Below are positions 51,785 through 58,999 of a stretch of DNA of 64,000 nt, in pieces (position 1 is the first letter of the stretch; every line of letters starts with the position of its first letter). Made by a program: the position numbers and the translations under genes. This DNA comes from Herbaspirillum sp. LeCh32-8. Its GTDB lineage: Bacteria > Pseudomonadota > Gammaproteobacteria > Burkholderiales > Burkholderiaceae_D. The DNA lies in NCBI RefSeq assembly GCF_017814915.1, contig NZ_JAGIPZ010000004.1, positions 250,442 to 314,441 on the forward strand, given 5' to 3'. Under the pieces are notes generated by a model. It worked only from the letters and a program-made list of their open reading frames with translations, did no database searches and had not been told where the DNA came from.

Positions 51785-53023
51785 ATGCTGAAACCTCAAC
51801 GCCTCTTCGCCAGGCTGACCGCCGCGTTCGGCCTGGCGCTCGCCCTGCACGGCGCGGCCCGCGCCGAGTTCGCCATTCCCGGCTTCGAGCTGGTGCACAC
51901 CGTCCCGCGTGAGACCGCGCTGGCCACGCCCGACCTGCGCGACGCCGCCACGGTGTGGAAGGAAATGTTCGATGCGGCCAACAGCGAGATCGACTTCGGC
52001 CAGTTCTACGTCGCCGGCCAGGACGGCGAAGCGCTGGACGACATCATCGCCCACCTCGATGCGGCCGGCCGCCGCGGCGTGAAGATCCGCTTCCTGCGCG
52101 AGAAGAAAGGCGGCTTCGCCTCGGTCGCAGCCACCGTGGAGAGGCTCAAGCGCATTCCCAACCTGGAATACCGCGAGCTGGATTATTCGAGCATGACCGG
52201 CAACGGCATCATCCACGCCAAGTACTTCGTGGTGGACGGCAAGAGCGCCTACGTCGGCAGCCAGAACTTCGACTGGCGCTCGTTCTCGCACATCCATGAA
52301 ACCGGCCTGAAGATCACCGACCCGGTCATCGCGGGCCAGGTGCGGCAGATCTTCGAGATCGACTGGCAGGCGCAGGCGCAAATTGCCGCCGGCCGGGCGC
52401 CAGCGCCGATCAATCGCGCCACCGTGCTGGCCGACGAGAAGCGGGGCAACTATCTGGTGGCCAGCCCGAACGCCTTCAACCCGCCCGGCGTGGACGACTC
52501 CGAGAGCGAACTGGTGCGCCTGATCGGCAATGCAAAGCACGAAGTGCGCGTGCAGCTGCTGGACTACGCGCCGCTGTCCTACGGCCCCAACCACACGCGC
52601 CCCTACTACGCAGTGATCGACAACGCCATCCGCGCGGCCGCCACCCGCGGCGTGAAGGTCAAGCTGATGGTCTCGCACTGGAACACCGAGCAGCCGGCGA
52701 TCCGCTACCTGCAAAGCCTGGCGCTGCTGCCCAATGTGGAGATCCGCATCGTCACGCTGCCGCCTGCCTCCAGCGGTTTCATCCCGTTCGCGCGGGTGAT
52801 CCATACCAAGAGCATGAGCATCGACGGCCAGGTAGCCTGGATCGGCACCAGCAACTGGGCCGGCGGCTATCTGGACAAATCGCGCAATCTGGAAGTGGTG
52901 CTGCACGACGAGAAGATGGCGCAGCGCGTCGCCGAGCTGCATGAGCAGACCTGGAGCTCGCCCTACGCCGAGCCCATCGACGTGACGCGCCAGTATCCGA
53001 AACCGGTCAAGGGCAAGCAATAG
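51785..53023 (+). CDS. Exported phospholipase D-family protein
   Basis: 412 residues with a signal peptide (MLKPQRLFARLTAAFGLALALHGAARA), so periplasmic or secreted. Two complete HKD catalytic motifs: GIIHAKYFVVDGKSAYVGSQNFDWRSF (about 144-170) and RVIHTKSMSIDGQVAWIGTSNWAGG (about 340-364), each HxK(x4)D. The family cleaves phosphodiester bonds in phospholipids or nucleic acids, or transfers phosphatidyl groups. It starts 28 bases after exbB and ends before a strong terminator (53065-53093), so it belongs to the TonB operon. Its product or substrate could be what the receptor imports, or it may release a bound nutrient. Both are inferences. Confidence 0.9.
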   Translation: MLKPQRLFARLTAAFGLALALHGAARAEFAIPGFELVHTVPRETALATPDLRDAATVWKEMFDAANSEIDFGQFYVAGQDGEALDDIIAHLDAAGRRGVKIRFLREKKGGFASVAATVERLKRIPNLEYRELDYSSMTGNGIIHAKYFVVDGKSAYVGSQNFDWRSFSHIHETGLKITDPVIAGQVRQIFEIDWQAQAQIAAGRAPAPINRATVLADEKRGNYLVASPNAFNPPGVDDSESELVRLIGNAKHEVRVQLLDYAPLSYGPNHTRPYYAVIDNAIRAAATRGVKVKLMVSHWNTEQPAIRYLQSLALLPNVEIRIVTLPPASSGFIPFARVIHTKSMSIDGQVAWIGTSNWAGGYLDKSRNLEVVLHDEKMAQRVAELHEQTWSSPYAEPIDVTRQYPKPVKGKQ

Positions 53024-53064
53024 CCAATAACAGCCAGGCAAGAACAAGAGCAGGAGACGTATCG

Positions 53065-53093
53065 GCGGCAGGCCTTTGGCTTGCCGCTTTTTT
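53065..53093 (+). terminator. Intrinsic terminator of the TonB operon
   Basis: GCGGCAGGC (53065-53073) pairs with GCTTGCCGC (53079-53087, one G-U), then TTTTTT. It closes the exbD...PLD operon. Confidence 0.88.
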
Positions 53094-53142
53094 ATTGCCT
53101 GAACGGCATGGCGTTGCATGCCGCCGCATGTCGGGTCGAGGT

Positions 53143-53174
53143 ATACATAAAATCTAATTTTAGATAATATGTAT
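53143..53174. promoter_or_regulatory. Large composite palindrome, probable autoregulatory operator
   Basis: Read outward: ATACATA and TATGTAT (53143-53149, 53168-53174) enclose ATCTAA and TTAGAT (53152-53157, 53160-53165) around a TT centre, so 26 of 32 positions are symmetric. It ends only 5 bases before the start codon of the YheO/DauR-type regulator and overlaps its likely -10 (TAGATAAT). The AT-richness contrasts sharply with the surroundings. Confidence 0.7.
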
Positions 53175-53179
53175 CCACC

Positions 53180-53833
53180 ATGACCACCGCCGCCCGCAAG
53201 AAGAAACCCTCCCGCCCCGACCACGCGCTGCTGATGTCGCAGCTGGAGCAGGTCGCCCAAGGCCTGGGCGAGACCTTCGCCCCGTTCTGCGAAGTGGTGC
53301 TGCACGACCTGCGCGACGCCGATCATTCCATCGTCGCCATCCACAACAAGCTGTCCGGCCGCGAGGTCGGCGACGCCACCACCGAGCTGGGCCTGGCGCG
53401 CATTGCCGACGAATCCTATCCGCAGGTGCTGTCCAACTACGCCAACACGCTGCCCGACGGCCGCCAGGCCAAGAGCACCTCGATCGGCATCAAGGATTCC
53501 GACGGCAAGTACCTGGCCGCGCTGTGCATGAACATCGACCTGACCCTGTTCGGCGCGCTGCAGGGCATGCTGCGCCAGTTCGGCGGCATCGACACCGGCG
53601 TGCGCGTGGCCGAGACGCTGGAGCCGGCCGGCGCCGAGGCGATCCGCCGCCGCATCGACGAGTTCGCCGCCCGCACGTCGTCCACGCCGCGCAGCCTGAA
53701 GGCCGACGAACGTCGCGCGCTGATGCGCGAACTGCGCCAGTCCGGCTGCATGGACGTGCGGCGCGCCGCCGAGATCGTCGCCGCCCATCTGGGCGTGTCG
53801 CGCGCCACGGTCTACAACGACGAGAAGGATTGA
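53180..53833 (+). CDS. YheO/DauR-type transcriptional regulator (PAS-like + HTH_22)
   Basis: 217 residues. N-terminal YheO-like PAS domain (about 20-135): LEQVAQGLGETFAPFCEVVLHDLRDADHSIVAIHNKLSGREVGDATTELG and KSTSIGIKDSDGKYLAALCMNIDLT. C-terminal HTH_22 (about 165-217): KADERRALMRELRQSGCMDVRRAAEIVAAHLGVSRATVYNDEKD. DauR of this family represses D-arginine catabolism in Pseudomonas. Here it lies 43 bases before an ammonia-lyase gene and probably regulates that gene together with itself, via the palindrome 53143-53174. The ATG lies so close to the promoter that the transcript may be leaderless or nearly so. Confidence 0.9.
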   Translation: MTTAARKKKPSRPDHALLMSQLEQVAQGLGETFAPFCEVVLHDLRDADHSIVAIHNKLSGREVGDATTELGLARIADESYPQVLSNYANTLPDGRQAKSTSIGIKDSDGKYLAALCMNIDLTLFGALQGMLRQFGGIDTGVRVAETLEPAGAEAIRRRIDEFAARTSSTPRSLKADERRALMRELRQSGCMDVRRAAEIVAAHLGVSRATVYNDEKD

Positions 53834-53876
53834 CCCTCGTCCCACCCGATTTCATTCCACCGAGAAGGAACCCGCC

Positions 53877-54857
53877 ATGATCCCCGTCTCCAGCAGCACC
53901 GAGCTGCCTACCTTCGCCGACGTCCTGCTGGCCGCCGAACGCATCAAGCCCTGGGCGCACAAGACGCCGGTGCTGACCTCGCGCACCGCCGACGCCGAGG
54001 TCGGCGCCAGCCTGTTCTTCAAGTGCGAAAACTTCCAGCGCATGGGCGCCTTCAAGTTCCGCGGCGCGATGAACGCGCTGTCGCAGTTCGATGAGGCGCA
54101 GCGCCGCGCCGGCGTGATCACCTTCTCTTCCGGCAACCACGCGCAGGGGACTGCACTGGCGGCGCAGCTGCTGGGCATCCCGGCCACCATCGTGATGCCG
54201 CTGGACGCGCCCGCCGCCAAGGTGGCCGCCACCCGCGGCTACGGCGCCGAGGTCGTGACGTATGACCGCTACAAGGAAGACCGCGAAGAGATCTGCGCGC
54301 GCCTGGCGGCCGAGAAGAAGCTGACCGTGATCCCGCCCTACGACCATCCGCACGTGATGGCCGGCCAGGGTACTGCCACCAAGGAATTGTTTGACGAGAC
54401 CGGACCGCTGGACGCGCTGTTCGTCTGCCTGGGCGGCGGCGGCCTGCTGTCGGGCGCGGCGCTGAGCGCACGCGCGCTATCGCCGGGATGCAAGGTCTAC
54501 GGCGTCGAGCCGGAAGCCGGCAACGACGGCCAGCAATCGCTGCGCAGCGGCAGCATCGTCAACATCGAGACACCCAAGACCATCGCCGACGGCGCCCAGA
54601 CCCAGCACCTGGGCAAGTACACCTTCGGCGTCATCCGGCGCGACGTGGACGACATCTTCACCGTCACCGACGAGGAGCTGGTGTGGTGCATGCGCTTCTT
54701 CGCCGAGCGCATGAAGATGGTGGTCGAGCCGACCGGCTGCCTGGCCTTCGCCGCCGCGCGCAAGTACAAGGCGCAGCTGCAGGGCAAGCGCGTGGGTGTG
54801 ATCATCAGCGGCGGCAACGTCGACCTGGGCAAGCTGTCCGGATATCTGGCAAGCTGA
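53877..54857 (+). CDS. PLP-dependent threonine/serine-type ammonia-lyase (fold II)
   Basis: 326 residues. The cofactor lysine is Lys60 in MGAFKFRGAMNAL. SSGNHAQGTALAAQLLGIPATIVMPLDAPAAKVAATRGYGAEVV is the substrate-loop region, and CLGGGGLLSGAALSARAL the glycine loop that binds the PLP phosphate. There is no C-terminal regulatory ACT domain, so it is a short catabolic type: threo-3-hydroxy-L-aspartate ammonia-lyase, catabolic threonine/serine dehydratase or serine racemase-like. The upstream regulator of a D-amino-acid-related family makes an unusual amino-acid substrate plausible. AAGGAACCCGCC precedes the ATG. Confidence 0.9.
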   Translation: MIPVSSSTELPTFADVLLAAERIKPWAHKTPVLTSRTADAEVGASLFFKCENFQRMGAFKFRGAMNALSQFDEAQRRAGVITFSSGNHAQGTALAAQLLGIPATIVMPLDAPAAKVAATRGYGAEVVTYDRYKEDREEICARLAAEKKLTVIPPYDHPHVMAGQGTATKELFDETGPLDALFVCLGGGGLLSGAALSARALSPGCKVYGVEPEAGNDGQQSLRSGSIVNIETPKTIADGAQTQHLGKYTFGVIRRDVDDIFTVTDEELVWCMRFFAERMKMVVEPTGCLAFAAARKYKAQLQGKRVGVIISGGNVDLGKLSGYLAS

Positions 54858-54900
54858 GTCGGCCGAACTTCTCTTTCCATCAACCGCAGCGGAAAACGAC

Positions 54901-55257
54901 ATGCCCCATCTCTTCTTCGAATACACCGACAACCTCAAGGTCGACACCAAGCAGACCCTGCTGAACCTGAACGAAGCGCTGGTCGGCAGCGGCCACTTCG
55001 ACGAGAACTCGATCAAGGCGCGCGCCATCAAGCTGGACGACTACCTGGTCGGCACCCAGCCGCAGGCCCGGCGCGCCTTCCTGCACATGCGCCTGACCAT
55101 CCTCTCGGGACGCACGCCGGAAATCAAGAAGCAGGTGGCCGACCTGCTGGTGGCCACGGTGCAGAAGGGCCAGCGCTGGCCGGATGGCGTGCAGGTGCAG
55201 ATCACCGCCGAGGTGATCGACATGGAGCGGGATATTTACGGCAAGCTGAAGCTCTGA
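54901..55257 (+). CDS. 5-carboxymethyl-2-hydroxymuconate isomerase (CHMI) family
   Basis: 118 residues, tautomerase-superfamily fold with an N-terminal catalytic proline (MPHLFFEYTDNL, Pro1 after Met removal). Sequence continues KVDTKQTLLNLNEALVGSGHFDENSIKARAIKLDDYLVGTQPQARRAFLHMRLTILSGRTPEIKKQVADLLVATVQ, matching CHMI (HpaF-type). There is no homoprotocatechuate gene set here, so the true reaction may be another tautomerisation. It lies 43 bases after the ammonia-lyase gene and probably forms a three-gene unit with it and the regulator, closed by the terminator at 55281-55305. Confidence 0.88.
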   Translation: MPHLFFEYTDNLKVDTKQTLLNLNEALVGSGHFDENSIKARAIKLDDYLVGTQPQARRAFLHMRLTILSGRTPEIKKQVADLLVATVQKGQRWPDGVQVQITAEVIDMERDIYGKLKL

Positions 55258-55280
55258 GCGACAGCCGCGCCAACGCCACA

Positions 55281-55305
55281 AGCGGCCTCAGGGCCGCTTT
55301 TTTTA
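55281..55305 (+). terminator. Intrinsic terminator
   Basis: AGCGGCC / GGCCGCT stem (55281-55287, 55292-55298), TCAG loop, followed by a run of T to 55305. Confidence 0.88.
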
Positions 55306-55423
55306 TTACGCGCGGCAGCCGGGGCACCGGAACGCGCGGACGCAGACACGCAGAGACGTTATGAGACGCGACAGGACACGGCCGACGAGGCCGCATCCTG
55401 CGCAGGACGCAAAGGAAACGAGA

Positions 55424-55834
55424 TCAGGAAGCCAGTGCCGCGACTGCCTGCGTCTCGCGGAACTGCACCACGTTGCCCTCGGGATCGAAGCCGTCGCAGG
55501 CGCGGAAGTCCGCGGCGCTCCATTCGGCCTCGGCCGGCTTCATGCCGCCGCCCAGGCTGGATGCGCTGACGCGCGTCTGGGCCAGCGAGCGCACCGGCAG
55601 GAACAATTTGATGGGGACGTTCTCGCGCAGCACCGGCGGCGAAACGATATCCACGTTGGCGGAAACGGCCGGCGGAACGGCGTGGATCACCAGCAGGAAA
55701 TCCTGCGCTTCGATCACCACCTTCTCGGCTTCGGCATGCTTGGGAACCACCGCCAGGACCTGCGCATAGAACGCGGCAAGGCGGGCTACATCTTTGGCGA
55801 ACAGGACTGCGCCTGCTTTGGGCTGGGTCGACAT
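55424..55834 (-). CDS. VOC-family (glyoxalase/bleomycin-resistance fold) protein
   Basis: 136 residues from the ATG at 55834 (a TTG four codons upstream is possible). Pieces: AGAVLFAKDVARLAAFYAQVLAVVPKHAEAEKVVIEAQDFLLVIHAVPP and the closing strand FRACDGFDPEGNVVQFRET, where the DPEGNVVQF motif is the usual VOC ending with the metal-ligand Glu. A single, probably metal-dependent, domain with unknown substrate. The C-terminal QAVAALAS is non-conserved. Monocistronic. Confidence 0.86.
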   Translation of the reverse strand: MSTQPKAGAVLFAKDVARLAAFYAQVLAVVPKHAEAEKVVIEAQDFLLVIHAVPPAVSANVDIVSPPVLRENVPIKLFLPVRSLAQTRVSASSLGGGMKPAEAEWSAADFRACDGFDPEGNVVQFRETQAVAALAS

Positions 55835-56319
55835 CTCTGCTTTCAAAAACGTTAGGGACGCAGCTCATCAATAAGGATGTCGATGCGAACGGCAACGACT
55901 TGACGAGCCCTGATTCAACAACACGAAACGGCAGAGTTTATTTTTGCTTTTGGCACTTTGCAAGCGTTTATTCGTCGCCCCCGGGCGACACATCAGCGTC
56001 GCTGAAAAGCGACGCAAAACCAGGCCCGGCGCGGGCGGTAACAATTCGTCAATTGTCACGATGATCAGCTAACGTCCTTTATTGTGATTGGAATGTCATC
56101 GTTTCTGCTACAGCCGGGTTTAAATTGTAAGAGGATGTTCCAAACCCGTTTACTTCGGAACCGGATCTGCTAATTTGGTGTCGCAGGGCAACAAAGTGTG
56201 AGCGCGTGAAAACATCAAAAATAAAAAACGTGCACACCGGACAACCCTGCGCCGTCCTCCCCCGATGCACCTGAAAGTGCGTAGACGGCGTAACAAGATC
56301 AACTACCGATTTCGCCATC
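55835..56319. other. Intergenic region VOC / GGDEF
   Basis: 485 bases, AT-richer than average. Notable: inverted repeat ACAATT-CGTC-AATTGT at 56041-56056, GCGTCGCTgaaaAGCGACGC hairpin near 55995-56015 and a run of AT near 56210-56230. These presumably belong to the divergent promoters of the VOC and GGDEF genes. No gene is seen. Confidence 0.4.
56041..56056. promoter_or_regulatory. Inverted repeat in the VOC / GGDEF divergent region
   Basis: ACAATT-CGTC-AATTGT, perfect 6+4+6 palindrome about 264 bases before the GGDEF gene and 207 before the VOC gene. Operator-like; the binding protein is unknown. Confidence 0.35.
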
Positions 56320-57396
56320 ATGACTATTCGAGACCTGCTCAATCCCTACAAGCGCGACGCCAAGTCCCCGGCGCGCAGCGCCGCCGGATCCCGCATCCAG
56401 CTCGCCAACCTCGGCGGTGAAGCCGACGCCTGGCTGGAGCCGATGCTGGCCGACTTCCTCTCGTTGGCCTCCAGCGTGTGCAACACGCCCATCGCCATGA
56501 TGACTCAGCTGCATGCCGACCTCGGCCTGCAACATCCCTTCATCTCGGTGCTCAACGGCCGCGGCGACATCCGCAACCAGTGGTGGCGCTTCCCCGGCCA
56601 GAACGGCGTGTCGCGCACTGCAGTGGATTTCTCGGTGTGCGAGCATGCCGGCCGCAGCGGGCGCAACCTGACCGAGATCGCCGACCTGCGCGGCGACGGT
56701 CGCTTCGCCGAGAGCGCCCTGGCCAACGGCACGCCGCACGTGCGCTTCTACGCGGCGGTGCCGCTGGTGGCGTCCAACGGCGACATCCTGGGCACCCTGT
56801 GCGTCATGGCGCACGAGCCCAAGACCCTGGACGCCAAGCAGCGCGACGCCTTCATCAAGCTCGGCCGCCAGCTGGAAAGCCAGCTGGAAAGCCGCCGCAC
56901 CATGCAAAAGCTGGAGCAGCAAACCCTGACCGACGGCCTGACCGGCATCGGCAACCGTCGCAGCTTCGACCTGCGCCTGCGCGAGGAATGGACACGCCAC
57001 CTGCGCAATGCGCGCCCGCTGTCGATGCTGATGGTGGATGTGGACTACTTCAAGCAATACAACGACACCTACGGCCACCCGGCCGGCGATGCGCTGCTGA
57101 CGCAACTGGCGCGCGTGCTGCGCTCGCCGCTGCGCGCCAGCGACTTCCTGGCGCGTTACGGCGGCGACGAGTTCTCGCTGATCCTGCCCGACACCGACGA
57201 GGTCGGCGCGCACCAGGTCGCCGAGCGCATCAAGCGCGCAGTGGCGGCGGTGAAGTGGCCGCACACCGAGATCGAAATCAGCCTGGGCGCGGCCACCGTG
57301 ACGCCGTCCGAGATGTGCGACTTCCACGCGCTGCTGCAGGCGGCCGACAAGGCGATGTACCTGCGCAAGCACGGGCGCACGCCGAACAACGCCTGA
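56320..57396 (+). CDS. GAF-GGDEF diguanylate cyclase
   Basis: 358 residues, predicted to make c-di-GMP from two GTP. The N-terminal GAF sensor spans about 40-185 (WLEPMLADFLSLASSVCNTPIAMMTQLHADLGLQHPFISVLNG...FYAAVPLVASNGDILGTLCVM). A short coiled coil RRTMQKLEQQTLTDGLTGIGNRRSFD links to the GGDEF domain, with metal-binding DVDYFKQYNDTYGH, active-site GGDEF at 281-285 and product-inhibition I-site RASD at 272-275 (five residues before, as required). Both enzymatic and inhibitory sites look intact. No HAMP or membrane anchor, so cytoplasmic. Monocistronic, ends at 57480-57508. Confidence 0.95.
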   Translation: MTIRDLLNPYKRDAKSPARSAAGSRIQLANLGGEADAWLEPMLADFLSLASSVCNTPIAMMTQLHADLGLQHPFISVLNGRGDIRNQWWRFPGQNGVSRTAVDFSVCEHAGRSGRNLTEIADLRGDGRFAESALANGTPHVRFYAAVPLVASNGDILGTLCVMAHEPKTLDAKQRDAFIKLGRQLESQLESRRTMQKLEQQTLTDGLTGIGNRRSFDLRLREEWTRHLRNARPLSMLMVDVDYFKQYNDTYGHPAGDALLTQLARVLRSPLRASDFLARYGGDEFSLILPDTDEVGAHQVAERIKRAVAAVKWPHTEIEISLGAATVTPSEMCDFHALLQAADKAMYLRKHGRTPNNA

Positions 57397-57479
57397 GCAT
57401 TTACCGAGCATTTTCCAGGTAGTCGCCAGGTATTCGATTTCCCCGCTGTTGCTGTTCTTCACACTCCTGAGCCCTTCAT

Positions 57480-57508
57480 TGCCGCTGCCCTGCAGCGGCA
57501 TTTTTTTT
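57480..57508 (+). terminator. Intrinsic terminator of the GGDEF gene
   Basis: TGCCGCTG/CAGCGGCA stem (57480-57487, 57493-57500) and TTTTTTTT (57501-57508). Confidence 0.92.
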
Positions 57509-57625
57509 GACCCGGCCACGCGTATGGCGGCCCTTCGCCGAATCGGCACCGGCTTGAGCTACATCAACGAGCCGGAACGCGGATCGGCACAAGCTGCCAG
57601 CACCACCCAAGCCAAGGAGAGATGA

Positions 57626-57838
57626 ATGACGAACGACACCGGAAACTGGCTGTCCGCCGAGCAGGCGGTCCTGCCGGACGGCACGCTGCGCGAGAACCTG
57701 CCGCTGGTCAACAAAAAGCTGCCGGCGCTGGCGGCAACAGAGGAAGTCTGCAGTTGCGGCGGCGTCGGCTGCGGCAAGAAGCAGGCGGCCGCGAAGGCCA
57801 TGGAAACGGCAGGCAAGGCCGTCCCGAACGCGCAATAA
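57626..57838 (+). CDS. Tiny cysteine-rich hypothetical protein
   Basis: 70 residues, not recognised. The ATG at 57626 has AAGGAG 6 bases before it (an overlapping ATG at 57622 opens a different frame, antisense to the EamA gene, and has worse spacing). MTNDTGNWLSAEQAVLPDGTLRENLPLVNKKLPALAATEEVCSCGGVGCGKKQAAAKAMETAGKAVPNAQ: a central CSCGGVGCGKK cluster with three cysteines suggests metal binding or redox, and a lysine/alanine-rich helical tail follows. Lies between two terminators, so it has its own transcript. Downstream gene is on the other strand. Confidence 0.7.
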   Translation: MTNDTGNWLSAEQAVLPDGTLRENLPLVNKKLPALAATEEVCSCGGVGCGKKQAAAKAMETAGKAVPNAQ

Positions 57839-57842
57839 AAAA

Positions 57843-57869
57843 GCGCCGCCCTGCTCTTGCAGGCGGCGC
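57843..57869 (-). terminator. Intrinsic terminator of the EamA gene
   Basis: GCGCCGCC..GGCGGCGC hairpin (57843-57854 with 57859-57869, one bulged base) followed by TTTTTT on the minus strand. Its position between the small ORF stop and the EamA stop serves the minus-strand gene. Confidence 0.8.
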
Positions 57870-57900
57870 CTATTCCTTATGCCCCTGGGACAAGCGCGGG

Positions 57901-58785
57901 CTAAGCCTCCAGCGCGGCGCGCGCACGCCCCGCCATGGCCTCGCGCCAGATGATGAAGATGCCGGCGCAGATGACGACGGCGCAGCCGGCGATCATGTTC
58001 GGCGTGAGCACTTCGTCGAACACGAACACGCCGATCAGGCAGACCAGCACGGTCTGGATGTAATACATCGGCTGCACTACCACCGCATCCAGATACTCCA
58101 GCGAACGGATCAGCAGATAATGGCCGCAGGTGCTGCTCACGCACAGCACCAGCATCCAGAACCAGTCCCCCGGCGTCAGGTGGGTCCAGTAGAACGGGCC
58201 GACCACGCTGATGGCGACCGCGCCGGCCACGCCGGTATAGAGGAAAGCTGTGCCTGCGGTGTCGGTGCGGCTGGCCAGGCGGGTCATGACCGAATACGCG
58301 GCAAACAGCATCATCCCGAACAGCGGCAGCGCGATCTTGGCGTCGAACGACGCGTGCAGCGGATTGACGATCAACAGGATGCCGACGAAGCCGATGCCGG
58401 TGGCGATCCAGCGCGCGCGGCCGACCTTCTCGCCCAGGAAAGGCATCGACAGGCAGGCCACGATCAGCGGCGTGCCGGCATACAGCGAATGCGTAGTGGC
58501 CAGCCCGACCTTGGAGAACGAGAAGATGGAGACCACGATCTGCACCGCCAGCAACACGCCCCGTGCAATCTGCAGGCCGCGCCGCTTGGCCGCCGCGGTT
58601 GCGCCCAGGCCCACCGAGGAGCGGCTGGCCAGCACCAGCGCGAAACCGGCGAAGGCCCAGAAGCGGATCATGGCGATGAAGACCGGCGGATAGGCGCCGC
58701 CCAGGTGCCTGGAAATGCCATCCTGCATCGCGAAGATGAAGATGGCCGACAGCGAGAAACAGAGACCAGTGGCGCGGGGTGTCAT
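57901..58785 (-). CDS. EamA-family (DMT superfamily) transporter
   Basis: 294 residues with two EamA repeats, each about five membrane helices (first about 5-135, second about 145-285). Characteristic: MTPRATGLCFSLSAIFIFAMQDGISRHLGGAYPPVFIAMIRFWAFAGFALVLA; SIFSFSKVGLATTHSLYAGTPLIVACLSMPFLGEKVGRARWIATGIGFVGILLIVNP; second repeat GHYLLIRSLEYLDAVVVQPMYYIQTVLVCLIGVFVFDEVLTPNMIAGCAVVICAGIFIIWRE. Members export amino acids, purines or other metabolites. Substrate unknown. Single gene, promoter towards 58800-58930. Confidence 0.92.
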   Translation of the reverse strand: MTPRATGLCFSLSAIFIFAMQDGISRHLGGAYPPVFIAMIRFWAFAGFALVLASRSSVGLGATAAAKRRGLQIARGVLLAVQIVVSIFSFSKVGLATTHSLYAGTPLIVACLSMPFLGEKVGRARWIATGIGFVGILLIVNPLHASFDAKIALPLFGMMLFAAYSVMTRLASRTDTAGTAFLYTGVAGAVAISVVGPFYWTHLTPGDWFWMLVLCVSSTCGHYLLIRSLEYLDAVVVQPMYYIQTVLVCLIGVFVFDEVLTPNMIAGCAVVICAGIFIIWREAMAGRARAALEA

Positions 58786-58948
58786 CGTGATTGCCTTCTT
58801 GTCGGTGGGCCGCCGGGGCCGCGTTGGGCATGCAGGGTTGCAATCGTCCGCGGTTCAAAACGCGCCGCGGCAAGCCTGACATTGTAAATCCTGCGGCCGG
58901 ATCGTGATGGCGCCCCCCTGACTACGTCCGCAGCGCCGGCATGGCCCA

Positions 58949-58978
58949 TGAAAAAAGCCCGCACGCATGCGGACTTTT
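58949..58978 (-). terminator. Terminator-like hairpin after the enoyl-CoA hydratase gene
   Basis: Imperfect stem GTCCGCA-TGCG-TGCGGGC followed by TTTTTT on the minus strand (one mismatch), 22 bases after the enoyl-CoA hydratase stop. Confidence 0.7.
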
Positions 58979-58999
58979 CCAACGCGAAGCAGCGACACC

